Shown here in pieces: positions 16,920-24,982 of a stretch of 64,000 nucleotides of DNA. Below the pieces are notes generated by a model. The model saw nothing but the letters and a program-made list of their open reading frames with translations, had not been told where the DNA came from and did not search any database. Numbering within the stretch: position 1 is the first letter of the stretch; every line of letters starts with the position of its first letter. The stretch is from NCBI GenBank assembly GCA_025458105.1, contig JALOTD010000010.1, positions 1 through 64,000 on the forward strand. The letters run 5' to 3'. The translations under genes and the position numbers were made by a program. Origin of the DNA: Tabrizicola sp. (lineage in GTDB: Bacteria > Pseudomonadota > Alphaproteobacteria > Rhodobacterales > Rhodobacteraceae).

Positions 16920-18329
16920 TCATTCTGCCAGCACCCACGTGTCCTTGACGCCGCCACCCTGGCTTGAGTTCACCACCAGTGACCCCTCCTTGAGTGCGAC
17001 CCGCGTCAGGCCCCCCGGCACCAGTTCGATACGGTCCCCGACCAGGCAGTAGGGCCGCAGGTCGACGTGCCGGGGGGCCACGCCTTCCTCGACAAAGGTC
17101 GGCACGGTCGAAAGCGCCAGCGTCGGCTGCGCGATGTAGTTTCCCGGATCCTCGACAATCTTGGCCCGGAACCGCTCCACTTCCTCGCGGCTCGATTTCG
17201 GGCCGACCAGCATCCCGTAACCGCCCGAGCCATGCACTTCCTTCACCACCAGCTCGGGCAGTTTTTCCAGCACATAGGCAAGGTCTTCCGTCTTGCCGCA
17301 TTGCCAGGTGGGCACGTTCTGCAGGATCGGCTCCTCCCCCAAATAGAACCGCACCATGTCGGGCACATAGGTATAGATCGCCTTGTCGTCCGCCACTCCG
17401 GCCCCCGGGGCCGAACAGATGGTCACACCGCCCGAGCGGTAGACGTCCATCAGCCCGGGTATCCCCAGCATGCTGTCGGGTCGGAAGCACAGGGGATCCA
17501 GATAGGCATCGTCAATCCGCCGGTAGATCACATCCACCCGGCGCGGGCCCTCGGTCGTCCGCATGTAGCAGTATTCGCCGTCGACGAAGAGGTCCTGGCC
17601 CTCCACCAGCTCGACGCCCATCAGATCGGCCAAGAGGCTGTGCTCGTAATAGGCGCTGTTGAAATGCCCCGGCGTCAGGATCACCACTGTGGGCTCGCCC
17701 TTGCACTTCTTCGGCGCGACACTGGCCAGCGTGCGGCGCAGCTTTTCCGAATAGCCGTCCACCGGCTCGATCCGGTTTTCGCGGAAGAGCACCGGGAACA
17801 TCCGCATCATGATCTCGCGGCTTTCAAGCATGTAGCTGACGCCCGACGGCGTGCGGCAATTGTCCTCCAGCACATAGAACTGGTCGGGACCCGTGCGCAC
17901 GATGTCAATGCCGACGATGTGGCTGTAGACGCCCTTGGGCGGCACGAACCCCACCACCGCCTTCTCGTAGGCCTCGTTCTGATAGACCAGACGTCCCGGG
18001 ATGCGCCCGGCGCGGATGATCTCGCCCCGCCCGTAGACATCGACCAGAAAAGCATTCAGCGCCCGCGCCCGCTGCTTGATGCCCTTTTCCAGCCTGGCCC
18101 ATTCGGCAGCGGCAAAGACGCGGGGGAACATGTCGAAGGGGATCAGCCGGTCGGGATCGCCGCCCTCGCCATAGACGGCGAAGGTGATGCCGATGCGGCG
18201 GAAGAGCGCCTCGGCCTCGGCCTGCTTCAGGCTGCGCAGTTCCTGCGGCATGGCGGCAACCCAGTCCTGGAGGCGGCCATAGGGCGCGCGGACTTCGGTC
18301 CCCTGATACATCTCATTGAACTGCGCCAC
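16920..18329 (-). CDS. Circularly permuted ATP-grasp protein
   Basis: 469-residue protein of the circularly permuted type 2 ATP-grasp family, predicted peptide or amide ligases. Conserved blocks include FNEMYQGTEVRAPYG at the N-terminus, VVGFVPPKGVYSHIVGIDIVRTGPDQFYVLEDNCRTPSGVSYM (metal and ATP ligands) and VVKEVHGSGGYGMLVGP near the C-terminus. GTG 18329 (VAQFNEMYQG) with a GGCGGGGG site is preferred; the internal ATG at 18311 is possible. It is first of the operon ATP-grasp, alpha-E, transglutaminase and, distantly, Anbu. Upstream lies apt on the same strand, 125 bp away. Confidence 0.87.
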   Translation of the reverse strand: MAQFNEMYQGTEVRAPYGRLQDWVAAMPQELRSLKQAEAEALFRRIGITFAVYGEGGDPDRLIPFDMFPRVFAAAEWARLEKGIKQRARALNAFLVDVYGRGEIIRAGRIPGRLVYQNEAYEKAVVGFVPPKGVYSHIVGIDIVRTGPDQFYVLEDNCRTPSGVSYMLESREIMMRMFPVLFRENRIEPVDGYSEKLRRTLASVAPKKCKGEPTVVILTPGHFNSAYYEHSLLADLMGVELVEGQDLFVDGEYCYMRTTEGPRRVDVIYRRIDDAYLDPLCFRPDSMLGIPGLMDVYRSGGVTICSAPGAGVADDKAIYTYVPDMVRFYLGEEPILQNVPTWQCGKTEDLAYVLEKLPELVVKEVHGSGGYGMLVGPKSSREEVERFRAKIVEDPGNYIAQPTLALSTVPTFVEEGVAPRHVDLRPYCLVGDRIELVPGGLTRVALKEGSLVVNSSQGGGVKDTWVLAE

Positions 18330-18454
18330 CCGAACCCCCGCCTGCCTTTTCTGTACTAGAACAGCGGGCGCTCGGCGCGAAAAGCCCCCAAAGACGAATA
18401 ATCGCCCTCTCTGTGACCAACTGCCCAAGAAACGGGCAAACGTCCGTCGCTCGA

Positions 18455-18994
18455 CTATAACCCTTCGAAGGCGCACAGCGCGTGGACGTCCATCCCCATC
18501 GCCTGAAGCTTCGCGCGTCCACCCAGATCGGGCAGGTCGACCACGAAGGCGCAGCCCACGACCTCGGCACCCAGACGTTCGATCAGGCGGATCCCGGCCT
18601 CGGCGGTGCCGCCGGTGGCAAGAAGGTCATCGACCAAAAGGACCTTCTCCCCCGGCTGCATGGCGTCGTCATGCACTTCGACCACCGCCTCGCCGTATTC
18701 CAGCTTGTAGGCTTGCGAAATCGTCTGGCCTGGCAGCTTGCCCTTCTTGCGGATCGGTACAAAGCCCGTGGAGAGCTGGTGTGCCACCGCCCCACCCAGG
18801 ATGAAGCCTCGTGCCTCCAGGCCTGCAACCTTGTCGATCCGCATCCCGGCATAGGGGGCCAAGAGTTGATCGACGCACATCCGGAAGCCGCGGGGATCCG
18901 CAAACAGCGTTGTCACATCACGGAAGAGGATCCCCTCATGCGGGAAATCCACGATCGTGCGGATATAGTCCTGAACGGCCTTCTTCGGGGTCAT
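18455..18994 (-). CDS. apt: Adenine phosphoribosyltransferase
   Basis: 179-residue purine-salvage enzyme converting adenine and PRPP to [48 protein letters not shown] and the PRPP loop [17 protein letters not shown] are diagnostic. It fits with the MTA phosphorylase two genes upstream, which releases adenine from methylthioadenosine; the two together recycle adenine. ATG 18994 gives the usual N-terminus; a longer frame to 19123 would run into the upstream gene. Full length. Confidence 0.95.
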   Translation of the reverse strand: MTPKKAVQDYIRTIVDFPHEGILFRDVTTLFADPRGFRMCVDQLLAPYAGMRIDKVAGLEARGFILGGAVAHQLSTGFVPIRKKGKLPGQTISQAYKLEYGEAVVEVHDDAMQPGEKVLLVDDLLATGGTAEAGIRLIERLGAEVVGCAFVVDLPDLGGRAKLQAMGMDVHALCAFEGL

Positions 18995-19013
18995 GGCATG
19001 GTCCTGTATTGAC

Positions 19014-19673
19014 TTACGGCGGGTAGTGCAGGCGTAGAAGCTCGGCGTCCTGTCCGACCAGCCGTGTGGTGCTGTTCGACGTCTGGGACAGGATCGAGCC
19101 CTGATACACCGGCCCCTCCACATCGAACAGAAAGCCCAGCGACTGGGTGACCTCCTCCAGCATGACCGAGGTCAGATCCGCCTCGCTGATCGAGGTCGAG
19201 ATCAGAATAACGGCCTCGGTGATCCTGTTCGACTCGTCCGACCAGACGGTCATGTAGCCCACCCCCATCGTTCCGGCCCCCGAGAACCCTTCGACCTCCT
19301 GAAGGCGCGTGCCCTCGGTCAGTGCGGTGGGGAGGATGGTGATATCGGCAGGCCCTTCCTCGACCAGATCAATCGCAATGCCCGCACCCGTGCCGTTGAC
19401 TTCGGCAACCGCATTGCGTGCTGCCCGGTCCAGGCTTTCCAGGAACGCGCCCGAAACCGCATCACCACCTGGCTTCACCGTCAGGGTCAGGCGCTGCTTG
19501 TTCCAGCGCAGCGCCGAGGTCATGCAGTCGCTTTCTGGCAGCGCTCCACATGTCGCGAGGCGATAGAAATCTGCGTCGCTCAAGAGAGTGGAGGCAAAGA
19601 TCCCATCACTATCGGGCGCTTCCGCGCTGGCGGTCCCGGCCAAAAAGCAAAGAAAGATAAGGTATTTCCGCAT
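19014..19673 (-). CDS. DUF2927 secreted protein
   Basis: 219 residues with an N-terminal signal peptide ([17 protein letters not shown], cleavage probably after ASA). The body matches DUF2927: [57 protein letters not shown]. The conserved EEVTQSLG resembles the HExxH-like position of metalloprotease-related folds but lacks the second His, so no activity is claimed. Two Cys (CGALPESDC) may form a disulfide in the periplasm. It lies between MTA phosphorylase and apt on the same strand with gaps of 9 and 19 bp, suggesting one operon. Confidence 0.8.
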   Translation of the reverse strand: MRKYLIFLCFLAGTASAEAPDSDGIFASTLLSDADFYRLATCGALPESDCMTSALRWNKQRLTLTVKPGGDAVSGAFLESLDRAARNAVAEVNGTGAGIAIDLVEEGPADITILPTALTEGTRLQEVEGFSGAGTMGVGYMTVWSDESNRITEAVILISTSISEADLTSVMLEEVTQSLGFLFDVEGPVYQGSILSQTSNSTTRLVGQDAELLRLHYPP

Positions 19674-19682
19674 GCTAAGCCC

Positions 19683-20549
19683 TTACACCACCCGGCCAGC
19701 GATTGCATCCAGCTTCGCCAGCAAGTCCGGGTCGCGCTTGTCGGGGGCGGTCATCACCGCATGCGACAATGCCCTGTCACAGCCATGCGGGCAGGGCGAG
19801 CGGTCCTGGGGCAGAAGGTCCGGCAGCCGGGCCACCAACCCACGCGCTGCATCGGCATTCGCCTGAACCACAGCGATGACCTGTGCCACGTCCACGGCCC
19901 CATGGCCCTCGTGCCAGCAATCATAGTCGGTGACCATCGCCACCGAGGCATAGCAAAGCTCAGCCTCCCGGGCGAGCCGCGCTTCGGACAGGCCGGTCAT
20001 CCCAATCACATCCGCGCCCCAACTGCGGTACATGCGGCTTTCGGCGCGGGTGGAAAACTGCGGACCTTCCATCGACAGATAGGTCGCGCCCGTGTGGATC
20101 GTCAGCCCCCCAGCCCGGCCGGCCTCGGCCGCAAGGTCTGACAGACGGGGACAGGTCGGGTCGGCCAGGCTGACATGGGCCACGCAACCGGGGCCGAAAA
20201 AACTCATCGGGCGGCTGCGGGTCCGGTCGATGAACTGCTCGACGATCACGAAATCGCCGGGGCGAAACTCTTCTCGCAGCGATCCTACCGCCGAGACGGC
20301 AAGCAGGTCGGTGCAGCCCAGCCGCTTCAGCACGTCGATGTTGGCGCGGTAGGGCACGGTTGCGGGGTCATGCACATGCCCGCGCCCGTGACGCGGCAAA
20401 AAGGCAACCGGCAGGCCCCCAAGGCGGCCAACCAGCACTTCGTCCGACGGCCTGCCCCAGGGGGATTTGACCTTTACCCAGCTGGCGCCCTCCAGCCCGT
20501 CAATCTGGTAGACCCCCGATCCGCCAATGACGCCAAGCATGGTCTGCAT
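19683..20549 (-). CDS. mtnP: S-methyl-5'-thioadenosine phosphorylase
   Basis: 288-residue type of trimeric purine nucleoside phosphorylase that splits methylthioadenosine to adenine and methylthioribose-1-phosphate. Motifs: GVIGGSGVYQIDGL, LPRHGRGH (phosphate site), TGATYLSMEGPQFSTRAESRMY and GMTGLSEARLAREAELCYASVAMVTDYDCW (base-binding Asp pair). It feeds adenine to apt in the same operon. ATG 20549 opens the family N-terminus MQTMLGVIGGSG and has GGGGCCCC upstream; the longer open frame to 20840 is spurious. Complete. Confidence 0.92.
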   Translation of the reverse strand: MQTMLGVIGGSGVYQIDGLEGASWVKVKSPWGRPSDEVLVGRLGGLPVAFLPRHGRGHVHDPATVPYRANIDVLKRLGCTDLLAVSAVGSLREEFRPGDFVIVEQFIDRTRSRPMSFFGPGCVAHVSLADPTCPRLSDLAAEAGRAGGLTIHTGATYLSMEGPQFSTRAESRMYRSWGADVIGMTGLSEARLAREAELCYASVAMVTDYDCWHEGHGAVDVAQVIAVVQANADAARGLVARLPDLLPQDRSPCPHGCDRALSHAVMTAPDKRDPDLLAKLDAIAGRVV

Positions 20550-20700
20550 GGGGGCCCCTTTCGATCCGACGCGGGCAGGATAGACCGCCCCGCAGCGCCA
20601 GAAAAGGGCGTTGTCCGTTGGGATTCCCGGCCTGTCTCTCCCCACAGCCTTGCGCGGGGCAGGGGCCTTGGCCATGCTGAAGGAAAGGGACGGAGGACAC

Positions 20701-21342
20701 ATGCCGGGAGAGGAGATCAGGCTGCAAAGCCTTGCCGACTTGGTCGAGGCGCGCGCAGCGAATGGGGGCCGGGTGATCGTTGCCATGGCCGGGGCGCCAG
20801 GGTCGGGCAAGTCGACGCTGGCGGAAAAGCTGGTGGGCAAGTTGAACGGGCGCCAGCCGGGCCTTGCCGTTGTCCTGCCAATGGACGGCTATCACTACGA
20901 CGACCTTTATCTGGTCCCGGCGGGCCTCAGACCCCGAAAGGGCGCGCCGCAGACCTTCGACGTGAGCGGCCTCTATCATACGCTGAAGCGGCTCCGCGCC
21001 CAGGACGAGGCCGAGGTTGCCGTCCCGGTCTTCGACCGCCAGATCGAAATCGCACGGGCGGGGGCGCGGCTGATCCCGGCCTCGGTCGCCACTATCGTCT
21101 GTGAGGGGAACTGGCTCCTTCTGGACCAGACCCCCTGGGATCGGCTGCGACCGATGTTCGACATCACGGTCATGGTCGACGTGCCCGAACACATCCTCCG
21201 CGCCCGCCTGCGTGGCCGGTGGGAGCGGCTGGGCCTGTCGGAGCCAGAGATCATGGCGAAACTGGAAGAGAACGATTTGCCGAACGGGCGGCTGGTCCGC
21301 GACGGGTCGGTGGCCGCCGACTGGCGGATCGGCAACGGCTGA
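20701..21342 (+). CDS. Nucleoside/sugar kinase of the phosphoribulokinase-uridine kinase family
   Basis: 213 residues. Walker A GAPGSGKSTLAEKL, followed by VLPMDGYHYDD (base/Mg region), GLYHTLKRLRAQDE, VPVFDRQIEIARAGARL, VCEGNWLLLD and a LID-like RLRGRWERLGLSEPE. It resembles FrcK/YggC-type kinases of this superfamily; in alphaproteobacteria such genes are often linked to sugar transport, but the substrate cannot be assigned here. ATG 20701 has GGACGGAGGACAC just before it. Divergent from mtnP and followed 11 bp later by an amidohydrolase, likely its operon partner. Confidence 0.82.
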   Translation: MPGEEIRLQSLADLVEARAANGGRVIVAMAGAPGSGKSTLAEKLVGKLNGRQPGLAVVLPMDGYHYDDLYLVPAGLRPRKGAPQTFDVSGLYHTLKRLRAQDEAEVAVPVFDRQIEIARAGARLIPASVATIVCEGNWLLLDQTPWDRLRPMFDITVMVDVPEHILRARLRGRWERLGLSEPEIMAKLEENDLPNGRLVRDGSVAADWRIGNG

Positions 21343-21353
21343 GGGGGGAGAGT

Positions 21354-22202
21354 ATGGACCTGATCGACACGCACCAGCATCTGATCCTGCGGGATCGTAT
21401 CGGCTATGCCTGGACGGGTGAGTTCCCGATCCTCGGCGGAGACTTCACGCGCGAGGATTACGCGGGCCTGGTCGCAGGCAAGGGGGTGGGTGCCACGATC
21501 TTCATGGAAACCGGGGTCGACGATGCCGACTACCAGGCCGAGGCGCGGCTGGTCGCGGGCATGATCGGGACAAGCGTGGGCGGGGTGCCAATGCTGGGGC
21601 AGATCGCCAGCGTCCGGCCCGAGTGGGCCGAAGGGTTCGACGCCTGGCTGGAGGAGGCGCAGGGTTTGCGGGTCGTGGGCTTCCGGCGCATCCTGCATGT
21701 GGTTCCGGACGAGGTGTCGCTCACCGACACCTTCCGGGCGAACCTGCGCAAGATCGGGCGGGCGGGTTATCCGTTCGATCTGAACTTCCTGTCGCGCCAG
21801 CTGATCCCGATCGGAGTTCCCCTGCTGCGGGCCTGCCCGGATCAGGCCTACATCCTGGACCACTGTGGGGTTCCGGATGTGGCGGGGGGGGATTGGGAGG
21901 TCTGGAAAGCGGGGATCGACGCGGTCGCGGCTTTTCCGAATGTGGTCGTCAAGCTGTCCGGGATCACCACCTACTGCGCGCCGGGGACCGGGTCGACCAC
22001 GGTGGTCAGGCCCTACTTCGAGCACCTCTTGGAGGCGTTCGGGCCGCAGAGGATGCTCTGGGGCGGGGACTGGCCGGTCGTCAACCTGGGCGCGGGCCTG
22101 CTGGGCTGGATCGACATCACGCGGGACCTGCTGGCGGGCCTGTCAGAGGCCGAACAGGCGGCCATCGCGCAAGGGACGGCGAAGCGGGTCTATGGGGTCT
22201 AG
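21354..22202 (+). CDS. Amidohydrolase family protein (sugar-lactonase-like)
   Basis: 282-residue TIM-barrel metal hydrolase of the amidohydrolase_2 group: metal ligands DTHQHL (residues 5-9), the Lys/His equivalents in FRRILHVVPDE, LDHCGVPD and the terminal Asp in WGGDWPVVNLG. Members hydrolyse lactones of sugar acids or related compounds. The kinase neighbour suggests carbohydrate use, but the substrate is open. Start ATG 21354 follows GAGGGGGGAGAGT. The stop at 22200-22202 is 3 bp before the twin operator element. Confidence 0.85.
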   Translation: MDLIDTHQHLILRDRIGYAWTGEFPILGGDFTREDYAGLVAGKGVGATIFMETGVDDADYQAEARLVAGMIGTSVGGVPMLGQIASVRPEWAEGFDAWLEEAQGLRVVGFRRILHVVPDEVSLTDTFRANLRKIGRAGYPFDLNFLSRQLIPIGVPLLRACPDQAYILDHCGVPDVAGGDWEVWKAGIDAVAAFPNVVVKLSGITTYCAPGTGSTTVVRPYFEHLLEAFGPQRMLWGGDWPVVNLGAGLLGWIDITRDLLAGLSEAEQAAIAQGTAKRVYGV

Positions 22203-22205
22203 GGG

Positions 22206-22280
22206 TGTCCACGCGTGGACAGGATGATGAGACCCAAAGGATTCAAACACTTGGCTGTGGACATTTACCAAAACTTAACC
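22206..22280 (+). promoter_or_regulatory. Three-part palindrome/promoter element, copy 1
   Basis: TGTCCACGCGTGGACA (22206-22221, perfect palindrome), G, 28 bp, TTGGCTGTGGACATT (22251-22265), 9 bp, TTAACC (22275-22280). The same parts with the same spacing recur at 47314-47388, while the spacers are unrelated. TTGGCT and TTAACC are 18 bp apart, like -35/-10 boxes. The element ends 35 bp before the ATG of the MmeI-like gene, so it is probably that gene's regulated promoter, with the palindrome as an upstream activator or repressor site. Confidence 0.6.
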
Positions 22281-22315
22281 GATGGCCAGCATGAACCCGC
22301 AAAGGGGGGCCGCAC

Positions 22316-22390
22316 ATGACTCCGGATGAGTTCATCGCCAAATGGCGCCAGGTCGAGCTGAAGGAACGCACGGCCAGCCAGTCGCATTTC
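22316..22390 (+). pseudogene. MmeI-like restriction-modification enzyme, N-terminal 25 residues only
   Basis: MTPDEFIAKWRQVELKERTA... through SQSHF is the highly conserved start of class I SAM-dependent DNA methyltransferases of the MmeI/type IIL group (single-chain restriction-modification proteins). At 22390 it stops matching, and the frame passes into an IS1595 transposase remnant. The C-terminus of the same protein family reappears at 24262-24879. Nuclease, methyltransferase and most of the target-recognition parts, well over 600 residues, are missing. ATG 22316 follows AAAGGGGGGCC. Confidence 0.8.
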
Positions 22391-22393
22391 CGT

Positions 22394-22656
22394 TGTTGGC
22401 CATGCTTCTGTCGACCATGGCGCAGAGGAATACGTGCGCGGCGACGTGACCACGTACATCGTGGGGGATACTTCTCCATTGTCAGGCGCGGCATGAAGGG
22501 CGTCTACCAACATGCCAGCAAGAAACACCTGCACCACTACGCGGCGGAACTCGCATCCGCTTCAGAACCCGTGCGGCGAACGGTTTGAATGACATAGTTA
22601 GGGCGGATTTCGCGCTTAAGGGTGTTGGCGGGAAGCGAGTGCTTTACCGGGATTAG
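22394..22656 (+). pseudogene. IS1595-family transposase, C-terminal fragment with frameshifts
   Basis: Three frames together give the end of an ISXO2-like DDE transposase: HGAEEYVRGDVTT, then YFSIVRRGMKGVYQHASKKHLHHYAAEL, then GLNDIVRADFALKGVGGKRVLYRD and TAG 22654-22656. The last catalytic region is present but split by at least two small indels, and the N-terminal part is missing. It cannot produce transposase. Confidence 0.8.
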
Positions 22657-22691
22657 TTCGGCGTGTAGAATCTGCGCCGGAGGCGCAGAAG

Positions 22692-23552
22692 TTGCTGAAA
22701 CCAATCAGAATCACGGTTAAGGGAAGCGACGTTGGCGGCGAAGATGCGCCAACGGTTGAAGACCTCATGGCCCAAATTCTGGACTTTGTAGGCATCCTGA
22801 AGGGCGTAGAGGATGCGCTTGCCGAGGACGGCAAGAGAGAGATCGTGTGGCGAATCACTGACGTCACGCGAAATTCTCCATTGTCCTTCGAGATCACGCC
22901 ATTCCCAAAGACCTATGGGATGAATGTTGATCGGCGCGCCGCGCAGGTTGTCGCCTCTGCGGCTCAAGGCATTCAGGCATTGACCGCAGGTGAAAGCCGC
23001 CCTGCATTCTTCTCCGACACTTTGGTCGAGAAGGTCGAACACCTGCATGAACGTGTCACCAACGGTTTGGCGACCACGACAGTTGACTTTTCCGACTACC
23101 CGGAAGCACCAGCCGTCGAGATTTCCAAACCGAATGCTGCAAGGCAGGTTTCCGTCATCAAGGCCTACAGGGCACCGCGCGCTGTTCCACACAAAGAACT
23201 GGGGTCTGTTGAGGGGACGATCAGCCGTGTTGAACTAGACGCCCGCGAGCGGCCCGTGATATGGCTTAAGACCCGGCTAGATGGCCAAAGTGTCAAGTGC
23301 GTTGCGAACGACGACGCGCTTGATCGGATTGGGCACTATGAAGTCGGAGAAGTCCTAAAGGGACTGCGGATCATGGTTTTCGGGCTTATCACATACAAGG
23401 ACTTGGAAGAAATCGCGTCCGTTGATGTCGAAGGTGTCCATGTCTTCGCGGATGATTCCGAACTGCCTGACCTCGACAAAATTGTAGACCCGGGCTTCAC
23501 GAAGGGCGTCGAATCCTCGGCATTCTTGGAGGCCTTAAGACAGAATGGTTAA
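22692..23552 (+). CDS. Unknown protein co-translated with a PIN-domain protein
   Basis: 286-residue protein with no family I recognise. The N-terminal third is helical (VEDLMAQILDFVGILKGVEDALAEDG). Residues about 170-260 (GSVEGTISRVELDARERPVIWLKTRLDGQSVKCVANDDA...GLITYKDLEEIASVDVEGVHVF) alternate short strands and could be an OB-like barrel. TTG 22692 is chosen because it follows GGAGGCGCAGAAG; CTG 22695 would be equivalent. Its stop overlaps the PIN gene start by 8 bp (ATGGTTAA), so the pair is coupled. It is a transposon passenger with lower GC than its surroundings. A partner or antitoxin of the PIN protein is an inference from the coupling. Confidence 0.7.
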   Translation: MLKPIRITVKGSDVGGEDAPTVEDLMAQILDFVGILKGVEDALAEDGKREIVWRITDVTRNSPLSFEITPFPKTYGMNVDRRAAQVVASAAQGIQALTAGESRPAFFSDTLVEKVEHLHERVTNGLATTTVDFSDYPEAPAVEISKPNAARQVSVIKAYRAPRAVPHKELGSVEGTISRVELDARERPVIWLKTRLDGQSVKCVANDDALDRIGHYEVGEVLKGLRIMVFGLITYKDLEEIASVDVEGVHVFADDSELPDLDKIVDPGFTKGVESSAFLEALRQNG

Positions 23553-24078
23553 GCCTCTGAGGATCTACTGGGATGCATGCGCCTGGATCGCGTTTATAGC
23601 CGAAGAGAAGGCAATCCCTACGAAAACTGCCAGCCCTGAGAACCGCTATGCAATGTGCCTTAACGTTTTGGAGGCGGCGCGAAAGGGGAAGTATGAGATT
23701 GTCACCTCGGCATTTACGCTCGCTGAGGTGTGCAAGAGTCCTGAAGTGGTAAGCAGTCCGATAGACAATTTGGCAGCGTTCTTCGAGCGCAGCTACATTC
23801 TCGTCGTGCCGGTGGACCTATCTATCGGTCGCCGCGCGCAGGCAATGCAGGCTTCTGGCTTGGTGACCTTGAAGCCAGCAGACACAGTGCATTTGGCGTC
23901 TGCGCAAAGAGCTAGGGTCGCGGAACTTCACACCTTTGACGATAAAATTCTGGCACTCGACGGGAAGGTTCTAGGTGCGGATGGGACTGCGATAAAGGTG
24001 TGTCGTCCTACCCAAGGAGTGCCATTGGGCCCGTTATTTGAGGAACCCAGCAATGAACCTAAACCAACAGCAGAGTGA
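23545..24078 (+). CDS. PIN-domain protein (putative RNase)
   Basis: 177-residue single PIN domain with a full acidic set: IYWDACAWIAF (first Asp), TLAEV (Glu), KPADTVHLASAQ (Asp) and HTFDDKIL (last Asp), the Mg-binding quartet of PIN ribonucleases such as VapC. The hydrophobic FIAEEKAI loop and C-terminal tail are longer than in VapC. It overlaps the upstream unknown gene by 8 bp and is carried on the IS1595-type remnant, so it may be a toxin, an addiction module or a defence effector. No classical short VapB-type antitoxin is next to it. Confidence 0.85.
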   Translation: MVKPLRIYWDACAWIAFIAEEKAIPTKTASPENRYAMCLNVLEAARKGKYEIVTSAFTLAEVCKSPEVVSSPIDNLAAFFERSYILVVPVDLSIGRRAQAMQASGLVTLKPADTVHLASAQRARVAELHTFDDKILALDGKVLGADGTAIKVCRPTQGVPLGPLFEEPSNEPKPTAE

Positions 24079-24183
24079 CCGTTTCAAGAAGCTGCCCGTC
24101 AGCTAGAGTGCGATGACGACGAAACGCGCTTCGATGCGAAGCTAATGAAGATCGTGAAGGCTCCAAGGCCAAAGGACGACTAA
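24053..24183 (+). pseudogene. Small transposon-associated ORF, one-base frameshift
   Basis: From ATG 24053 the frame reads MNLNQQQSDRFK, then needs one extra base to continue EAARQLECDDDETRFDAKLMKIVKAPRPKDD, TAA 24181-24183. This about 43-residue acidic/basic protein type is common at the 3' end of ISXO2-like elements. Without correction it terminates at 24105. It overlaps the PIN gene end. Function unknown. Confidence 0.55.
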
Positions 24184-24261
24184 ATCAAGACGTGATCCGG
24201 CCTATACCGCCGGGGTTGGATCGCGCTTGGCGGCTGGCTTGTCAAATTTATTACTGCCCAA

Positions 24262-24879
24262 TCTAGGGTGATTGTGACCCCTAGGCTTGGAAAACATCGC
24301 GTGTTTGTTTGGTTGGAGACCTCCGCACTTCCAGATAGCGCCGCTTTTGCCATCGCCCGCGACGATGACACGACCTTCGGCATCCTGCACTCGCGGTTTC
24401 ATGAGCTTTGGGCCTTGCGGATGGAGACCTCTCTGGAGGACCGGCCGCGCTATACCCCCTCGACCACCTTCGAGACCTTCCCCTTCCCGGAAGGCCTGAC
24501 CCCGGACATCCCCGCAAGGGACTATGCGGATGACCCCCGGGCCGTGGCGATTGCGGCGGCGGCGGCGCGGTTGAATGAGTTGCGGGAGAACTGGTTGAAC
24601 CCCTCGGACCTGATCCAGCGGGTGCCGGAGGTGGTGCCGGGGTATCCCGACCGCATCCTCCCGGTGGACGACAAGGCGGCGGCGGTCCTGAAGACGCGGA
24701 CGCTGACCAACCTTTACAACCAGCGCCCGGCCTGGCTGGACCAAGCTCACAAGGCGCTCGACCAGGCGGTGGCAGAGGCTTATGGCTGGGGCGAGGACTG
24801 GCGCGCGGGGATGGGCGAGGACGAGATCCTCGCGCGGCTTTTCCGGCTGAACCAGGCGCGGGCAGCGGCGCAGGGGTAG
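24262..24879 (+). pseudogene. MmeI-like restriction-modification enzyme, C-terminal fragment
   Basis: About 205 residues of the target-recognition and C-terminal helical part of a class I DNA methyltransferase: VIVTPRLGKHRVFVWL, DDDTTFGILHSRFHELWALRM, SLEDRPRYTPSTTFETFPFPEGLTPDIPA, NLYNQRPAWLDQAHKALDQAVAEAYGW. It belongs with the N-terminal piece at 22316; the catalytic middle was displaced by the transposon remnant. GTG 24268 could initiate, but no DNA-binding plus catalytic unit remains. GC returns to the genomic level here. Confidence 0.85.
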
Positions 24880-24982
24880 CGCATTCCCGCTGGCCATGTG
24901 ACGGATTTGCCGCTACTCTGATCCGAAGACCCGGGGAACACATCCGGGCTTGAGGCAGAACAGGCGTATCAGGCGGTATCCC

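Larger units (their letters stand above)
22391..24210 (+). mobile_element. IS1595-type (ISXO2-like) transposon remnant with passenger genes
   Basis: About 1.8 kb of lower-GC DNA between the two ends of the MmeI-like gene. It holds the C-terminus of an ISXO2-like transposase, two passenger genes (unknown 286-aa protein and PIN-domain protein) and a small frameshifted ORF typical of these elements. Its right boundary is placed at about 24210, where read inwards the sequence begins GGCGGTATAGGCCGGATCAC, an IS1595-like tip. The left end and two thirds of the transposase are gone, so the inverted repeat pair and target duplication cannot be confirmed. Confidence 0.65.

Noticed and set aside
22206-22222. 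Rho-independent terminator after the amidohydrolase gene
   Set aside because: The palindrome has no loop and no following T tract, and the whole arrangement recurs with promoter-like boxes.
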